NCBI GenBank assembly: GCA_040877875.1
Contig: JBBDNC010000069.1
Coordinates: 1 to 27,565, forward strand
Length of the DNA: 27,565 nt
DNA from: JBBDNC01 sp040877875
Lineage (GTDB): Bacteria > Bacteroidota > Rhodothermia > Balneolales > Balneolaceae
Direction of reading: 5' to 3'
Part shown: positions 14,911 through 23,675 of the stretch, piece after piece
How the letters are laid out: each line of letters starts with the position of its first letter
How positions within the stretch are numbered: position 1 is the stretch's first letter
Position numbers and translations under genes: made by a program
The notes under the pieces: model-generated
Database searches by the model: none
What the model saw: the letters and a program-made list of their open reading frames with translations, nothing else
What the model was told of the DNA's origin: nothing

Positions 14911-15582
14911 ATGTCTAAAAACAAGCTTCAACGATACGAAGAGGTTCGGTTACTGGAGAATGTATTCGAGTATACAGATTTTCAAAACCCCGGGAAGACA
15001 ACCCCGAAAGGTGAATGGAGGGAAAAAGTTTTCAGGAATCCACGCCCCATTCTCCTGGAACTCGCTTGCGGCAAGGGGGACTATGCCCTGAATCTTGCTA
15101 AGAAGTTCCCGGATCAAAACTTTGTAGGAGTCGATATCAAGGGAGCCAGGCTTTGGAAAGGGGCCACTCGCGCCAAAGAGCAAGGGATTGACAACCTCCG
15201 GTTTCTGAGAATATTTATCGATCATCTGGATCAGTATTTTGCGGCGGGTGAAGTCGATGAAATTTGGATTACATTTCCGGACCCCTATCCCAAGTCCAAG
15301 AGAGAAAAAAAGCGTTTGACGTCTCCCAGGTTCCTGGAACTCTACCGGAAAGTATTGAAGAACGGAGGGGATATTCACCTGAAAACAGACTCGGACTCCC
15401 TGTTTCACTATTCTCTTTCTACCGTGAAGGAAGAGAAGGGAGAAATCCTGGATCGTGTCGATGACATTTACCGGGACCGGCCCGGTGACGAATTGCTTTC
15501 AATCAAGACGTATTACGAGAAAAAACACCTTGAGGCCGGTAAGACGATCAAATACCTCCGGTTCCGTCTCGCACAGGACTGA
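14911..15582 (+). CDS. trmB: tRNA (guanine-N7-)-methyltransferase
   Basis: This enzyme methylates N7 of G46 in tRNA variable loops using S-adenosylmethionine. The frame runs back to 14866, inside pdxH, but the ATG at 14911 begins the normal N-terminus (MSKNKLQRYEE) and avoids an 8-codon overlap, giving 223 residues. Motif I is LELACGKGDYALNLAKKFP; VGVDIKGARLWKGA is the acidic-loop motif. The catalytic and tRNA-binding block WITFPDPYPKSKREKKR is the family hallmark, and the closing region YYEKKHLEAGKTIKYLRF is also typical. A weak AAGGA lies 13 bases before the start. Its link to pdxH is probably only positional. Confidence 0.95.
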   Translation: MSKNKLQRYEEVRLLENVFEYTDFQNPGKTTPKGEWREKVFRNPRPILLELACGKGDYALNLAKKFPDQNFVGVDIKGARLWKGATRAKEQGIDNLRFLRIFIDHLDQYFAAGEVDEIWITFPDPYPKSKREKKRLTSPRFLELYRKVLKNGGDIHLKTDSDSLFHYSLSTVKEEKGEILDRVDDIYRDRPGDELLSIKTYYEKKHLEAGKTIKYLRFRLAQD

Positions 15583-15650
15583 TGGTGCAAGAAAATGAGC
15601 ACATGTTTGATCTTCCGTGTACCCCCCATTGATTTTAATTTGTTTTTTGA

Positions 15651-15680
15651 TACCTTACAGAAGGTACTTAACACTGTTAA
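15651..15680. promoter_or_regulatory. Double palindrome upstream of the TetR-family gene, candidate autoregulatory operator
   Basis: TACCTT-ACAG-AAGGTA (15651-15666) has perfect 6-bp arms. It is followed after one base by TTAACA-C-TGTTAA (15668-15680), also with perfect 6-bp arms. They end 20 bases before the likely start of the TetR gene, where such regulators usually bind their own promoter and that of the adjacent operon. Confidence 0.55.
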
Positions 15681-15700
15681 CCTACGGTACATTGATTTCC

Positions 15701-16300
15701 ATGTCGTTGCGCAGCCAAATACTTAAAGTGAGCCGGTCGATCCTGATGGAAGATGGATTCAGCAGCTTGTCCATGCGGAAAATCGCCCGGGAAATCGATG
15801 TATCTGCAACAAGTATTTATCTGCATTTCAAAAATAAGGATCACCTTTTACTGACGCTGATTGAGGAGAGCGTGGAAGAATTGAACCGGAAGATCCTTCA
15901 TTTGGCTGAGTCGGATGCGGGCCCGCTTGAAAAAATTTCAAAAATCGCAAGGGGATATGTGGATTTCGGGTTGACTCAACCGCAAATTTATGAAGTGATT
16001 TTCATGCTTCGTCCGGAGGAAATGCCTCGCTATCCGAAGGAAAAGTTCCGAAAAGCCCGCAGGGGGTATGAAGTACTGGCGAATGTGATTCGGCAGGGAG
16101 TCAAGACAGAAGAAATTGTTGAAGAAGACCCGTTGATGTCCGCATATACGATTTGGGCACAACTGCACGGGGTCATTTCGGTGATTATAAACCGTCGGCT
16201 GGATACACGGATAGCTGAAGGTGAATTTATTGACCATGCCATTGAGCATATTGTAGAGGGATTTCTGGTCAGCAAGTCCCCTGCACATTTAACCCGATAA
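15701..16300 (+). CDS. TetR-family regulator, probably of fatty-acid degradation
   Basis: From the ATG at 15701 the protein has 199 residues. The helix-turn-helix occupies residues about 10-55 (SLSMRKIAREIDVSATSIYLHFKNKDHLL), a clear TetR N-terminal domain. The C-terminal part (IWAQLHGVISVIINRRL) resembles the WHG-type ligand domain. The frame also extends upstream to a GTG at 15617, but that extension is hydrophobic, non-conserved and runs through the palindromic operator candidate, so I reject it. The fadE-type gene starts 18 bases after the stop on the same strand. This arrangement, a TetR regulator in front of an acyl-CoA dehydrogenase, suggests an acyl-CoA-responsive repressor of beta-oxidation; the ligand is inferred from context only. 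Confidence 0.88.
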   Translation: MSLRSQILKVSRSILMEDGFSSLSMRKIAREIDVSATSIYLHFKNKDHLLLTLIEESVEELNRKILHLAESDAGPLEKISKIARGYVDFGLTQPQIYEVIFMLRPEEMPRYPKEKFRKARRGYEVLANVIRQGVKTEEIVEEDPLMSAYTIWAQLHGVISVIINRRLDTRIAEGEFIDHAIEHIVEGFLVSKSPAHLTR

Positions 16301-16318
16301 GAATAAAGGAGCATGATG

Positions 16319-18823
16319 ATGGAAATTATACATGAATCGTTTGGTTTTTTCTCGTCCATGCCTCCGTGGACTGCCTGGACGAGTGTTCTGTTGGTCTTTT
16401 TAATCCTGGGTTTTGTCGGAACTCCGCTCTGGATCTGGACGATCTTTGCAGCCGTGGTTCTCTGGGGAGCAGGATCCCCGGCCTGGCTGGGAATCACATT
16501 TATCGTCCTTGCTCTGATTTTAAACCTGAAGCCGGTGCGTCGGACTCTTTTCTCCCTTCCCCTCATGAAGCTGCTGAATGTGTTGAACATTCTGCCGGCT
16601 ATTTCTGAAACTGAACGAACGGCTATTGAGGCAGGAAATGTCTGGGTGGAGGGGGAACTGTTTTCCGGGAAACCCGACTTTGCAAAAATATTCAACGAAC
16701 CCTACCCGGATCTGACGGAAAAAGAGCAGGCGTTTATGGACGGCCCGGTTGAAGAACTTTGTTCGAGGGTTCATGACTGGGAGGTTTTTAAAAGAAAAGG
16801 ATTCGATTCGGAAACATGGGAGCTTCTGCGAAAACATCGATTTTTTGGCCTGATCATTCCCGAAGAATATGGCGGGCACGGTTTCTCTTCTCTTGCACAC
16901 AGTGCCATTATCTCTAAACTGGCTTCCCGATGCGGCCCGCTTGCCACAACGGTTATGGTTCCCAATTCTTTAGGGCCTGCCGAGTTGCTGATGCACTATG
17001 GTACTTCCGACCAAAAGCAGCACTATCTTCGTAATCTGGCTGTGGGCAAGGAGATGCCCTGCTTTGCATTGACGGAAGCCCAGGCCGGATCGGATGCAGG
17101 GGCGATGCAGTCGAACGGGGAAGTATTTAAAGGGGAGGATGGGAAATTGTACCTGCGCCTGAATTGGGACAAACGTTATATCACCCTGGCGGCAATCTCG
17201 ACCGTGATTGGACTGGCGTTCAAATTGTATGATCCCGAAAATCACTTGGGTAAGGGAAAAGAACCTGGAATCACTTGCGCACTCATCCCGAGTGATACGG
17301 AAGGAGTGGAACTCGGCAAACGTCACGATCCCCTTGGGATCCCGTTCTATAACTGCCCTACACGAGGAAAGGATGTAATCGTATCGGTCGATTCCATCAT
17401 CGGAGGCAGGGAGGAAGCCGGTAACGGATGGCGCATGCTTATGGAATCCCTTGCTGTGGGCCGGGGAATCTCCCTTCCGGCCCAGGGCGCCGGAAGCGCC
17501 AAGGTTTGTGCGCGTGCGATCGGCGCCTATACGGCGATTCGTCAGCAGTTCGGAATCAATATCGGGAAATTTGAAGGAATTGAAGAACCGATGGCACGGA
17601 TCGGCGGCTATAATTATCTGATGGAAGCTGCACGGCGATTTACCTGCGGGGCTCTTGACAAGGGGGCCAAACCGGCGATTGTCACAGCCATTGCCAAATA
17701 CAATTTCACGGAACTGTCGAGAGAGATCATCAATGATTCGATGGATATTGTGGGAGGAGCCGGGATCTCAAGGGGCCCCCGCAACCTATTTGCCCATGGC
17801 TATATGGCCACTCCCATTGCCATTACGGTGGAAGGAGCCAATATCCTGACCCGGTCCCTGATGATATTCGGACAGGGGGCGATCCGTTGCCATCCTTACG
17901 CCTATCAGGAGATTGATGCGCTGATGCGAAATGACACGGCAGATTTTGACAATGCTTTCTGGAAACATATCGGCCATGTGGTTCGAAACGGGATCAGATC
18001 GGTCCTGTTGAGCGTGACACGGGGATGGTTGTCCGGTTCGCCGGTCAGGATAACCGACCCGGCTGCCAAATACTACCGGCGACTTTCATGGGCGTCCGCA
18101 TCTTTTTCATTTCTGGCTGATGTCGCCCTCGGTTCGTATGGAGGCGCGTTGAAAATGAAAGAAAAGATTGCCGGCCGTTATGCTGACATTCTGAGCTGGA
18201 TGTTTCTCGCCTCCGCTACCTTGAGAAGGTATGAAGCGGATGGACACAAGGAGGAAGACAGGATTTACTTTGAGTGGGCCATGCAGCATGCATTTTTTCG
18301 TATTCAGAACGCGTTCGATGAGATTTACCAGGAGATTCGTGTGCCGGGTCTCAGTTGGCTGTTTCGGGGACCCGTCGGCCTCTGGTCACGTATCAACCGG
18401 ATTGGGAATTCCCCGTCTGACGAGCTGGGACATCAACTTGCCCGGGCGATGCAAACGACAGGCAGCCAGCGCGACCGGATGAGTGAAGGAATCTACCTCC
18501 CGGATTCAAGAGATGAAGCACTCGGCAGATATGAATACGGACTGAAAAGAGTTACCGAAACAGAGCCCATTTATAAAAAGCTGTATAAGGCGACTAAAGC
18601 GGGAGATCTGGAAAAAGGCCCGGTTCTTGAGAAACTGGATGAGGCGGTTTCAAAATCCATTATTACTAAAGAAGAAGCTGAACAGGTACGTCAGACTGAA
18701 GAGGCGAGACTGGATGTGGTACTGGTAGATGAGTATGACCTGGAAGAATACAAACAGGACCTTCCGGGTCCGCCGGGAGGAAGGGGTCTGCCGCCCGAAG
18801 GGGCGAAGTCTCATACCCTCTGA
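16319..18823 (+). CDS. fadE: Membrane-associated acyl-CoA dehydrogenase, FadE type
   Basis: This FAD enzyme does the first oxidation of the beta-oxidation cycle, making trans-2-enoyl-CoA. At about 834 residues it matches the long FadE form (E. coli FadE is 814). Numbering from the ATG at 16313, two hydrophobic helices (about 22-52 and 54-73) anchor the N-terminus. The acyl-CoA dehydrogenase core follows, with FALTEAQAGSDAGAMQSNGE (251-270), VGRGISLPAQGAGSAKV and IVGGAGISRGPRNLF as typical blocks, then the FadE-specific C-terminal region to about residue 800. Three ATGs lie in a row (16313, 16316, 16319). The Shine-Dalgarno AAGGAG (16306-16311) is 7 bases from the last, which I prefer. It is transcribed with the TetR gene and closed by a terminator. 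Confidence 0.93.
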   Translation: MEIIHESFGFFSSMPPWTAWTSVLLVFLILGFVGTPLWIWTIFAAVVLWGAGSPAWLGITFIVLALILNLKPVRRTLFSLPLMKLLNVLNILPAISETERTAIEAGNVWVEGELFSGKPDFAKIFNEPYPDLTEKEQAFMDGPVEELCSRVHDWEVFKRKGFDSETWELLRKHRFFGLIIPEEYGGHGFSSLAHSAIISKLASRCGPLATTVMVPNSLGPAELLMHYGTSDQKQHYLRNLAVGKEMPCFALTEAQAGSDAGAMQSNGEVFKGEDGKLYLRLNWDKRYITLAAISTVIGLAFKLYDPENHLGKGKEPGITCALIPSDTEGVELGKRHDPLGIPFYNCPTRGKDVIVSVDSIIGGREEAGNGWRMLMESLAVGRGISLPAQGAGSAKVCARAIGAYTAIRQQFGINIGKFEGIEEPMARIGGYNYLMEAARRFTCGALDKGAKPAIVTAIAKYNFTELSREIINDSMDIVGGAGISRGPRNLFAHGYMATPIAITVEGANILTRSLMIFGQGAIRCHPYAYQEIDALMRNDTADFDNAFWKHIGHVVRNGIRSVLLSVTRGWLSGSPVRITDPAAKYYRRLSWASASFSFLADVALGSYGGALKMKEKIAGRYADILSWMFLASATLRRYEADGHKEEDRIYFEWAMQHAFFRIQNAFDEIYQEIRVPGLSWLFRGPVGLWSRINRIGNSPSDELGHQLARAMQTTGSQRDRMSEGIYLPDSRDEALGRYEYGLKRVTETEPIYKKLYKATKAGDLEKGPVLEKLDEAVSKSIITKEEAEQVRQTEEARLDVVLVDEYDLEEYKQDLPGPPGGRGLPPEGAKSHTL

Positions 18824-18865
18824 GAAGCAGGCTCTTTAAGAAACCATGCAGCACCATGAGAAAAG

Positions 18866-18894
18866 AGCCCGGGCGGACAGTCCGGGTTTTTTTT
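18866..18894 (+). terminator. Rho-independent terminator after fadE
   Basis: An AGCCCGG arm pairs with CCGGGTT (five G-C pairs plus a wobble and an A-T pair), followed directly by a run of eight T (18887-18894). It begins 43 bases after the fadE stop. Confidence 0.8.
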
Positions 18895-18970
18895 AGTAAA
18901 TAGTTATCAGCGTGTCATTCGCCTCCGGAAGTGTAACAAGAATCATTACCCGGGTTTCATACAATTTCTA

Positions 18971-19123
18971 CGAACACACCCCTGGCTTTCTCCGCCAGCG
19001 AACACACCCCTGACATATCCAAGCCGGCTGACGCCTACTTGGATATGCCGTCCCCTCTCGAGAGGGGAAAGCGAAGTCCGAATCCGCCGTAAGGTGGTTT
19101 CGGACAAGCGAGGGGTGTGTTCG
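18971..19123. repeat. Composite palindromic repeat, locus C
   Basis: This block fills much of the 381-base gap between convergent fadE and proC (18824-19204). One CCCCTCTCGAGAGGGG palindrome (19052-19067) is shared by two units pointing away from each other. The left unit has a perfect 10-bp hairpin (CATATCCAAG, 19014-19023, with CTTGGATATG, 19038-19047) and an inverted tail at 18999-19012, with one more inverted tail at 18971-18983. The right unit has the hairpin GTCCGAA/TTCGGAC around GCCGTAAGG and ends with the tail AGGGGTGTGTTCG (19111-19123). The right unit is clearly homologous to the left unit of locus B on the opposite strand. No gene is seen in this gap. Confidence 0.85.
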
Positions 19124-19204
19124 TTGTCTGGCAGAAGACCCTGGGGGGTATACACAGACCCATATCAATTCAGGGATGTACATCTACACTGATTCACGGT
19201 TCTC

Positions 19205-20017
19205 CTATTGATCGTAAAGCTTGGCGGCTTTCTCGGCCGACAGGAGAATCCCCTTGATCATAGCAGAACTGAATCCGTAGTGTTCCATTTGGTTGAGTCC
19301 GGAAATCGTACATCCACGGGGTGTGGTAACCCGGTCGATTTCAAACTCCGGGTGATTTTCCATGTTCACCAAAAGAGAAGCTGCCCCTTTGGCGGTCTGG
19401 GCAGCCATAAACAACGCTTCCGGTGCATGAAAACCAATTTCGGTCCCCCCCTGTGAGGCGGCCCGGATCGCACGCAGGAAAAAAGCAATCCCGCATGCAC
19501 AAAGCGCAGTGGCTGCGGTCATTTGTTCTTCGAGAATAACGGTCGTTTCACCGACGGTCTCAAAGATCGACTGGGTGACCTCAACCGCTTCTCCGTTTGC
19601 CTCATCCGAGCAGATACAGGTCATCGATTCCCGGATCGCAATCGCAGTATTGGGCATGGCACGAACCACGGGGATTTCCTCACCGATCTTTCGGGTGATC
19701 TGTTTGATCATCACGCCCGAGACGACTGAAATAACCATGTGCCTCTCCGGATCAAGGTGCGGGGCGATGCCCTCCAACAGTGCATCGAGTTGTTGAGGTT
19801 CCACGCTAACCAGGATGATGTCGGATTTTTCGATCGCCTCACGGTTGTTATCGGTAATCTGAAATCCCTGTTTCTTATACTCCTCAAGAAGCTGAAGCCT
19901 GCGTCGGGTTAATATGACTTCGTCGAGGGCAAACCGGTTGGATTTAACAAGCCCGCTTGCAATGGCTGTCCCGATATTTCCGGCGCCAAGGATTGCGATA
20001 CTGGAATAATCTTTCAT
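19205..20017 (-). CDS. proC: Pyrroline-5-carboxylate reductase
   Basis: This is the last enzyme of proline synthesis, reducing pyrroline-5-carboxylate with NAD(P)H. From the ATG at 20017 it has 270 residues, the usual length. The dinucleotide-binding motif AILGAGNIGTAIASGL lies at 8-23, and HMVISVVSGV and VVRAMPNTAIAI are typical middle blocks. The C-terminal signature VTTPRGCTISGLNQME is clear and complete. The frame extends upstream to 20101, but that extension is unlike the family and overlaps the promoter gap to thrA, so I reject it. An AGGAGG lies about 32 bases before the ATG, too far to serve this start. It is divergent from thrA and convergent with fadE, and appears to be a single gene. 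Confidence 0.95.
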   Translation of the reverse strand: MKDYSSIAILGAGNIGTAIASGLVKSNRFALDEVILTRRRLQLLEEYKKQGFQITDNNREAIEKSDIILVSVEPQQLDALLEGIAPHLDPERHMVISVVSGVMIKQITRKIGEEIPVVRAMPNTAIAIRESMTCICSDEANGEAVEVTQSIFETVGETTVILEEQMTAATALCACGIAFFLRAIRAASQGGTEIGFHAPEALFMAAQTAKGAASLLVNMENHPEFEIDRVTTPRGCTISGLNQMEHYGFSSAMIKGILLSAEKAAKLYDQ

Positions 20018-20157
20018 GTAAATACTGATTTGGTTGTTGTGGAATAAGCCTCCTAAAATTATATAATAATCTTTGTTTTCAATAACATTGATTTTCGACA
20101 TGAAAGCTTTCGGAAGGGTACTTCATTTTTTCATTTAATATTCCGTATTTTACTTCA

Positions 20158-22626
20158 ATGCGTGTTTTAAAATTTGGCGGTTCATCCGTAGGATCTCCGG
20201 AAGCAATCCGGAAAGTCGTAGAAATTATAAAGGACAAACAAAGCCGGGGCTCGGTAACGGTCGTCGTATCTGCTTTTCAGGGGGTTACGGATCTGCTTTC
20301 CGAAGCGGCACAGGAAGCCTCTACCGGGTCGGATCAGTACCAGGACGTCATCCGGAATTTGGAGAGCCGTCATGTGGATGCGATGAAGGAGCTGCTGAAG
20401 GTTCAGAAGCAAAGTGAAGGCCTGACCCAGTTTAAGCTTGCACTCAATGAACTTGAAGATGTGTTGCAGGGCGTTTCCCTGATCCGGGAAATTACCCGCA
20501 GAACACTGGATTTTATCATGGGGTTTGGCGAGCGTTTTTCGGCCATTGTTCTCTCGCAATGTCTGAAGGAAGCCGGGATCAACGCTGAGTTTGTGGATGC
20601 AAGAAAGCTGATCAAAACCGACGCAACCTTCGGCCAGGCTCGGGTCCTGACGGCCCCCACCTACGAAAACATCCGGTCGGGCCTTTCAGATGAAAATGTA
20701 GTCTATGTTGTGACCGGATTCGTATCGTCCACCCGCGATAATGTATCCACGACCCTGGGGCGCGGAGGATCGGATTATACGGCTTCGCTGATTGGCGCAG
20801 CCCTTCAGGTCGATGAAATTGAGCTTTGGACCGATGTGGACGGGTTAATGACCGCAGATCCCCGCAAGGTGAAACGGGCATTTCCGATTCGAGAGGTCTC
20901 TTATGAGGAAGCCATGGAGCTCTCTCATTTCGGCGCTAAAGTCATCTATCCTCCAACCATTCAACCTGCATTGCAGGCTGGAATCCCCATTTCTATTAAA
21001 AATACGTTTCAGCCGGAAAATGAAGGGACCGTCATACGCAAGGAAATTACTGAATCCGATAGCCTGATCAAGGGAATATCATCAATCGATGAAATCGCCC
21101 TGATTACCATTAAAGGCAGCGGGATGATCGGGGTCAGCGGAGTGGCCGCCCGCCTGTTCTCAACCCTGGCAAAGAAGCATATCAACATCATTCTGATTAC
21201 CCAGGCTTCGTCGGAGCATACGGTAACCCTGGCCGTACTCCCCCGGCATGCTGCCGAGGCCAGGCAGGCGATCGAAGAGGAGTTTCATCTCGAATTGCAG
21301 GAACAGTTGATTGATGAAATCCAAGTGGAACAGGATTTATCGGTCATTGCAATCGTCGGGGATAATATGAGGCAGATTCCCGGGATTGCGGGAAGAGTAT
21401 TCAGTGCGCTGGGGCGTAACGGCGTCAATATCGTAGCGATCGCCCAGGGCTCTTCGGAACGAAATATCTCTTTCGTAGTAAGTAAAAAAGACGAGTCCAA
21501 GGCCATGAATGCCCTTCATGATGCCTTTTTCCTTGCCGGAGTGAAAACAATGAACCTGTTCCTGGTTGGAGTCGGGTTAATCGGCAGTACTCTTTTGGAT
21601 ATTTTTCACAACCAGGTGGATTCTCTGTACCGAGATTACCTGATCCGGATCCGGCTCAGGGGAGTGGCCAATTCGAAAAAGATGCTGATTGACGGGGAGA
21701 GTATTGAGATCGGGGATTGGAAGAAGGAACTGGAGACCCGGGGCAAAAAGACGGCTCTGACTGACTTTGTAAAGGAGATGAAAAATTTAAACTTCCCGAA
21801 CTCGGTCTTTATTGACTGTACGGCAAGTGATGAGGTGCCGACCTACTACCCGGAGGTGTTGAAATCGAGTATTTCTGTCGTCACCCCTAATAAGAAGGCA
21901 AACTCTTCCTCCCAGGAATATTTTAAGGAACTCCATGATCTTGCTCTCCGGCATAATGTCGCCTTCCGGTATGAAACGAATGTTGGAGCAGGACTCCCCG
22001 TAGTTGCTACGATTCATGAGCTGGTTACGACCGGCGACAAGCTCCACCGGGTAGAGGCGGTACTTTCCGGAACGTTAAGTTATATCTTTAACAGCTTTGA
22101 CGGACAAACTCCGTTTAGTGCCATTGTCAAACAGGCTCGTGAAAAAGGGTTTACGGAACCCGATCCCCGGGAGGACCTCAATGGCCACGATGTGGGGAGA
22201 AAACTCCTGATTTTGGCCCGTGAGGCGGGTTTCGAACTGGAGTTCGAGGACCTGGATATTCAGGACCTGGTACCCGAGGGAGCAAAGGGAGCCGGGGATG
22301 TTGCGTCATTTTTTAAAAAGCTCGAGCAGTATGACAACGAGTTTGAAAAATTGCGGGCTGACGCTGAATCCAAAGGAAAGAAACTTTGCTATATTGCCCG
22401 GTTCGAAAACGGGGCAGGAATCGTAAAACTGGAAGAAATCGGTACGGATCATCCTTTTTACGGGTTGTCGGGAAGTGACAATATCGTTGCCCTCTATACG
22501 AGTCATTATCAGGAAAGTCCGATGGTGGTCAAGGGGCCCGGTGCGGGAGCCAACGTCACGGCCGGTGGAATCGTAGCGGACATTCTGCGGGTTGCCAATA
22601 CGAAAGCCCAGAGTAATGCAGGATGA
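20158..22626 (+). CDS. thrA: Bifunctional aspartokinase / homoserine dehydrogenase
   Basis: This enzyme does the first and third steps from aspartate to threonine (aspartate to aspartyl phosphate, then aspartate semialdehyde to homoserine). The 822-residue protein has the same layout as E. coli ThrA. The kinase part opens with KFGGSSVGS (5-13) and holds ELWTDVDGLMTADPRKV and LSHFGAKVIYPPT. Two ACT domains (about 310-460) would bind threonine as inhibitor. The dehydrogenase starts near residue 465 with the nucleotide motif FLVGVGLIGS and holds NVGAGLPVVATIHEL and the lysine in DPREDLNGHDVGRKL. It leads a thrA-thrB-thrC cluster. No Shine-Dalgarno is apparent. The leader of about 140 bases to proC is A+T-rich and has no convincing attenuator. 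Confidence 0.97.
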   Translation: MRVLKFGGSSVGSPEAIRKVVEIIKDKQSRGSVTVVVSAFQGVTDLLSEAAQEASTGSDQYQDVIRNLESRHVDAMKELLKVQKQSEGLTQFKLALNELEDVLQGVSLIREITRRTLDFIMGFGERFSAIVLSQCLKEAGINAEFVDARKLIKTDATFGQARVLTAPTYENIRSGLSDENVVYVVTGFVSSTRDNVSTTLGRGGSDYTASLIGAALQVDEIELWTDVDGLMTADPRKVKRAFPIREVSYEEAMELSHFGAKVIYPPTIQPALQAGIPISIKNTFQPENEGTVIRKEITESDSLIKGISSIDEIALITIKGSGMIGVSGVAARLFSTLAKKHINIILITQASSEHTVTLAVLPRHAAEARQAIEEEFHLELQEQLIDEIQVEQDLSVIAIVGDNMRQIPGIAGRVFSALGRNGVNIVAIAQGSSERNISFVVSKKDESKAMNALHDAFFLAGVKTMNLFLVGVGLIGSTLLDIFHNQVDSLYRDYLIRIRLRGVANSKKMLIDGESIEIGDWKKELETRGKKTALTDFVKEMKNLNFPNSVFIDCTASDEVPTYYPEVLKSSISVVTPNKKANSSSQEYFKELHDLALRHNVAFRYETNVGAGLPVVATIHELVTTGDKLHRVEAVLSGTLSYIFNSFDGQTPFSAIVKQAREKGFTEPDPREDLNGHDVGRKLLILAREAGFELEFEDLDIQDLVPEGAKGAGDVASFFKKLEQYDNEFEKLRADAESKGKKLCYIARFENGAGIVKLEEIGTDHPFYGLSGSDNIVALYTSHYQESPMVVKGPGAGANVTAGGIVADILRVANTKAQSNAG

Positions 22627-22676
22627 TGTCAGTGTATCAGTGTATAATTAATCCGCCAGCCGATGGATGTCAGTGT
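22625..22676. repeat. Short direct repeat in the thrA-thrB gap
   Basis: GATGTCAGTGT occurs at 22625-22635 and again at 22666-22676, with a partial ATCAGTGTA between them. The spacer also holds AATCCGCCAGCCGATGG, close to the hairpin core seen in the MITE and in repeat locus B. It may be a decayed repeat unit. Confidence 0.4.
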
Positions 22677-22703
22677 GTGAGCAAACCGTGAGGAGTGAAG
22701 AAT

Positions 22704-23666
22704 ATGACGACGAAACCAACAATATCTGTGAGGGCTTTTGCGCCGGCTACGGTTGCCAATGTGGGCTGCGGGTTTGATGTCCTCGGATTTGCTATCGACG
22801 GACCGGGAGACGAGGTCATTGCCGAGCGGCGTGACGAGCCCGGTGTCGAAATCGGCTCGATCGAGGGGGATGATCATAAGCTGCCTTTTGAACCGGCTGA
22901 AAATACTGCCGGCCGCGGAGTAATGAGTCTGCTCGAAGCGGTTGACCAGGGGGATTCAATCGGCATACGGCTCCATATCATCAAGAAGATGCCCCTGGGA
23001 AGCGGGCTGGGGTCGAGTGCAGCCAGTTCGGTCGCCGCAGTGGTAGCTGTCAACCAGCTTCTGGGCAATCCTTTTACCCGCGAAGAGCTTCTTCCTTTTG
23101 CTGTGGAAGGGGAACTGGCAGCAAGCGGATCTCCCCATGCAGATAACGTGTCGGCCTCTCTGCTCGGCGGATTTATTTTGGTACGCAGTAACGATCCGCT
23201 GGATGTGATCTCTCTGGAAACCCCGGAAGGCCTTTTCTGTACGATCATTCATCCGAAGATCGAAATTCCGACTAAAAATACGAGATTGATCCTTCGAAAA
23301 CAGGTGCCGCTTGCCAAAGCCGTTTCCCAGTGGGGAAATGTCGGGGCGCTGGTTGCAGGATTGTATAGAAAGGATTTTGAACTGATCGGCCGCTCACTGA
23401 ATGATGCCATCGTAGAGCCGACCCGCTCATTTTTGATACCGGGGTTCGAAGAGATGAAGCAGGCATCTCTCGATGCAGGGGCACTCGGCTTCAGTATCTC
23501 CGGTGCCGGCCCGTCGGTTTTTGCCCTCAGCAGTTCGAGTGAAACGGCTCACGGGATTGGGCGGGAAACCGGCAGGGTACTCGACCGTCTCGAACTGGAT
23601 TACGATGTCTATATCTCGGAAGTCAACAGAAAAGGATCTGCAATTATGGATGAAACGAATGAGTAA
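22704..23666 (+). CDS. thrB: Homoserine kinase
   Basis: This GHMP-family kinase phosphorylates homoserine to O-phosphohomoserine, the substrate of threonine synthase. From the ATG at 22704 it has 320 residues. FAPATVANVGCGFDVLGFAIDGPGD is the typical N-terminal block; the ATP loop is PLGSGLGSSAASSVAAVVAVN, near residues 99-119, and the C-terminal ISGAGPSVFAL block is the GHMP motif 3. A GTG start at 22695 is possible, but AGGAG (22691-22695) is spaced 8 bases from the ATG at 22704 and would overlap the GTG, so the ATG is preferred. It follows thrA after 77 bases that contain a short repeat, and precedes thrC by 9 bases, so B and C are tightly linked. Confidence 0.96.
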   Translation: MTTKPTISVRAFAPATVANVGCGFDVLGFAIDGPGDEVIAERRDEPGVEIGSIEGDDHKLPFEPAENTAGRGVMSLLEAVDQGDSIGIRLHIIKKMPLGSGLGSSAASSVAAVVAVNQLLGNPFTREELLPFAVEGELAASGSPHADNVSASLLGGFILVRSNDPLDVISLETPEGLFCTIIHPKIEIPTKNTRLILRKQVPLAKAVSQWGNVGALVAGLYRKDFELIGRSLNDAIVEPTRSFLIPGFEEMKQASLDAGALGFSISGAGPSVFALSSSSETAHGIGRETGRVLDRLELDYDVYISEVNRKGSAIMDETNE

Positions 23667-23675
23667 AAGCTGACG

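Noticed and set aside
20049..20054. AGGAGG on the minus strand as the proC ribosome binding site.
   Set aside because: It is about 32 bases from the ATG at 20017 and no other usable start codon lies at the right distance.
20100..20138. Short ORF (ATG to TAA, 12 codons) upstream of thrA as a possible attenuator leader peptide.
   Set aside because: It has no Shine-Dalgarno and no threonine codons, with only one isoleucine, and no terminator hairpin lies between it and thrA.
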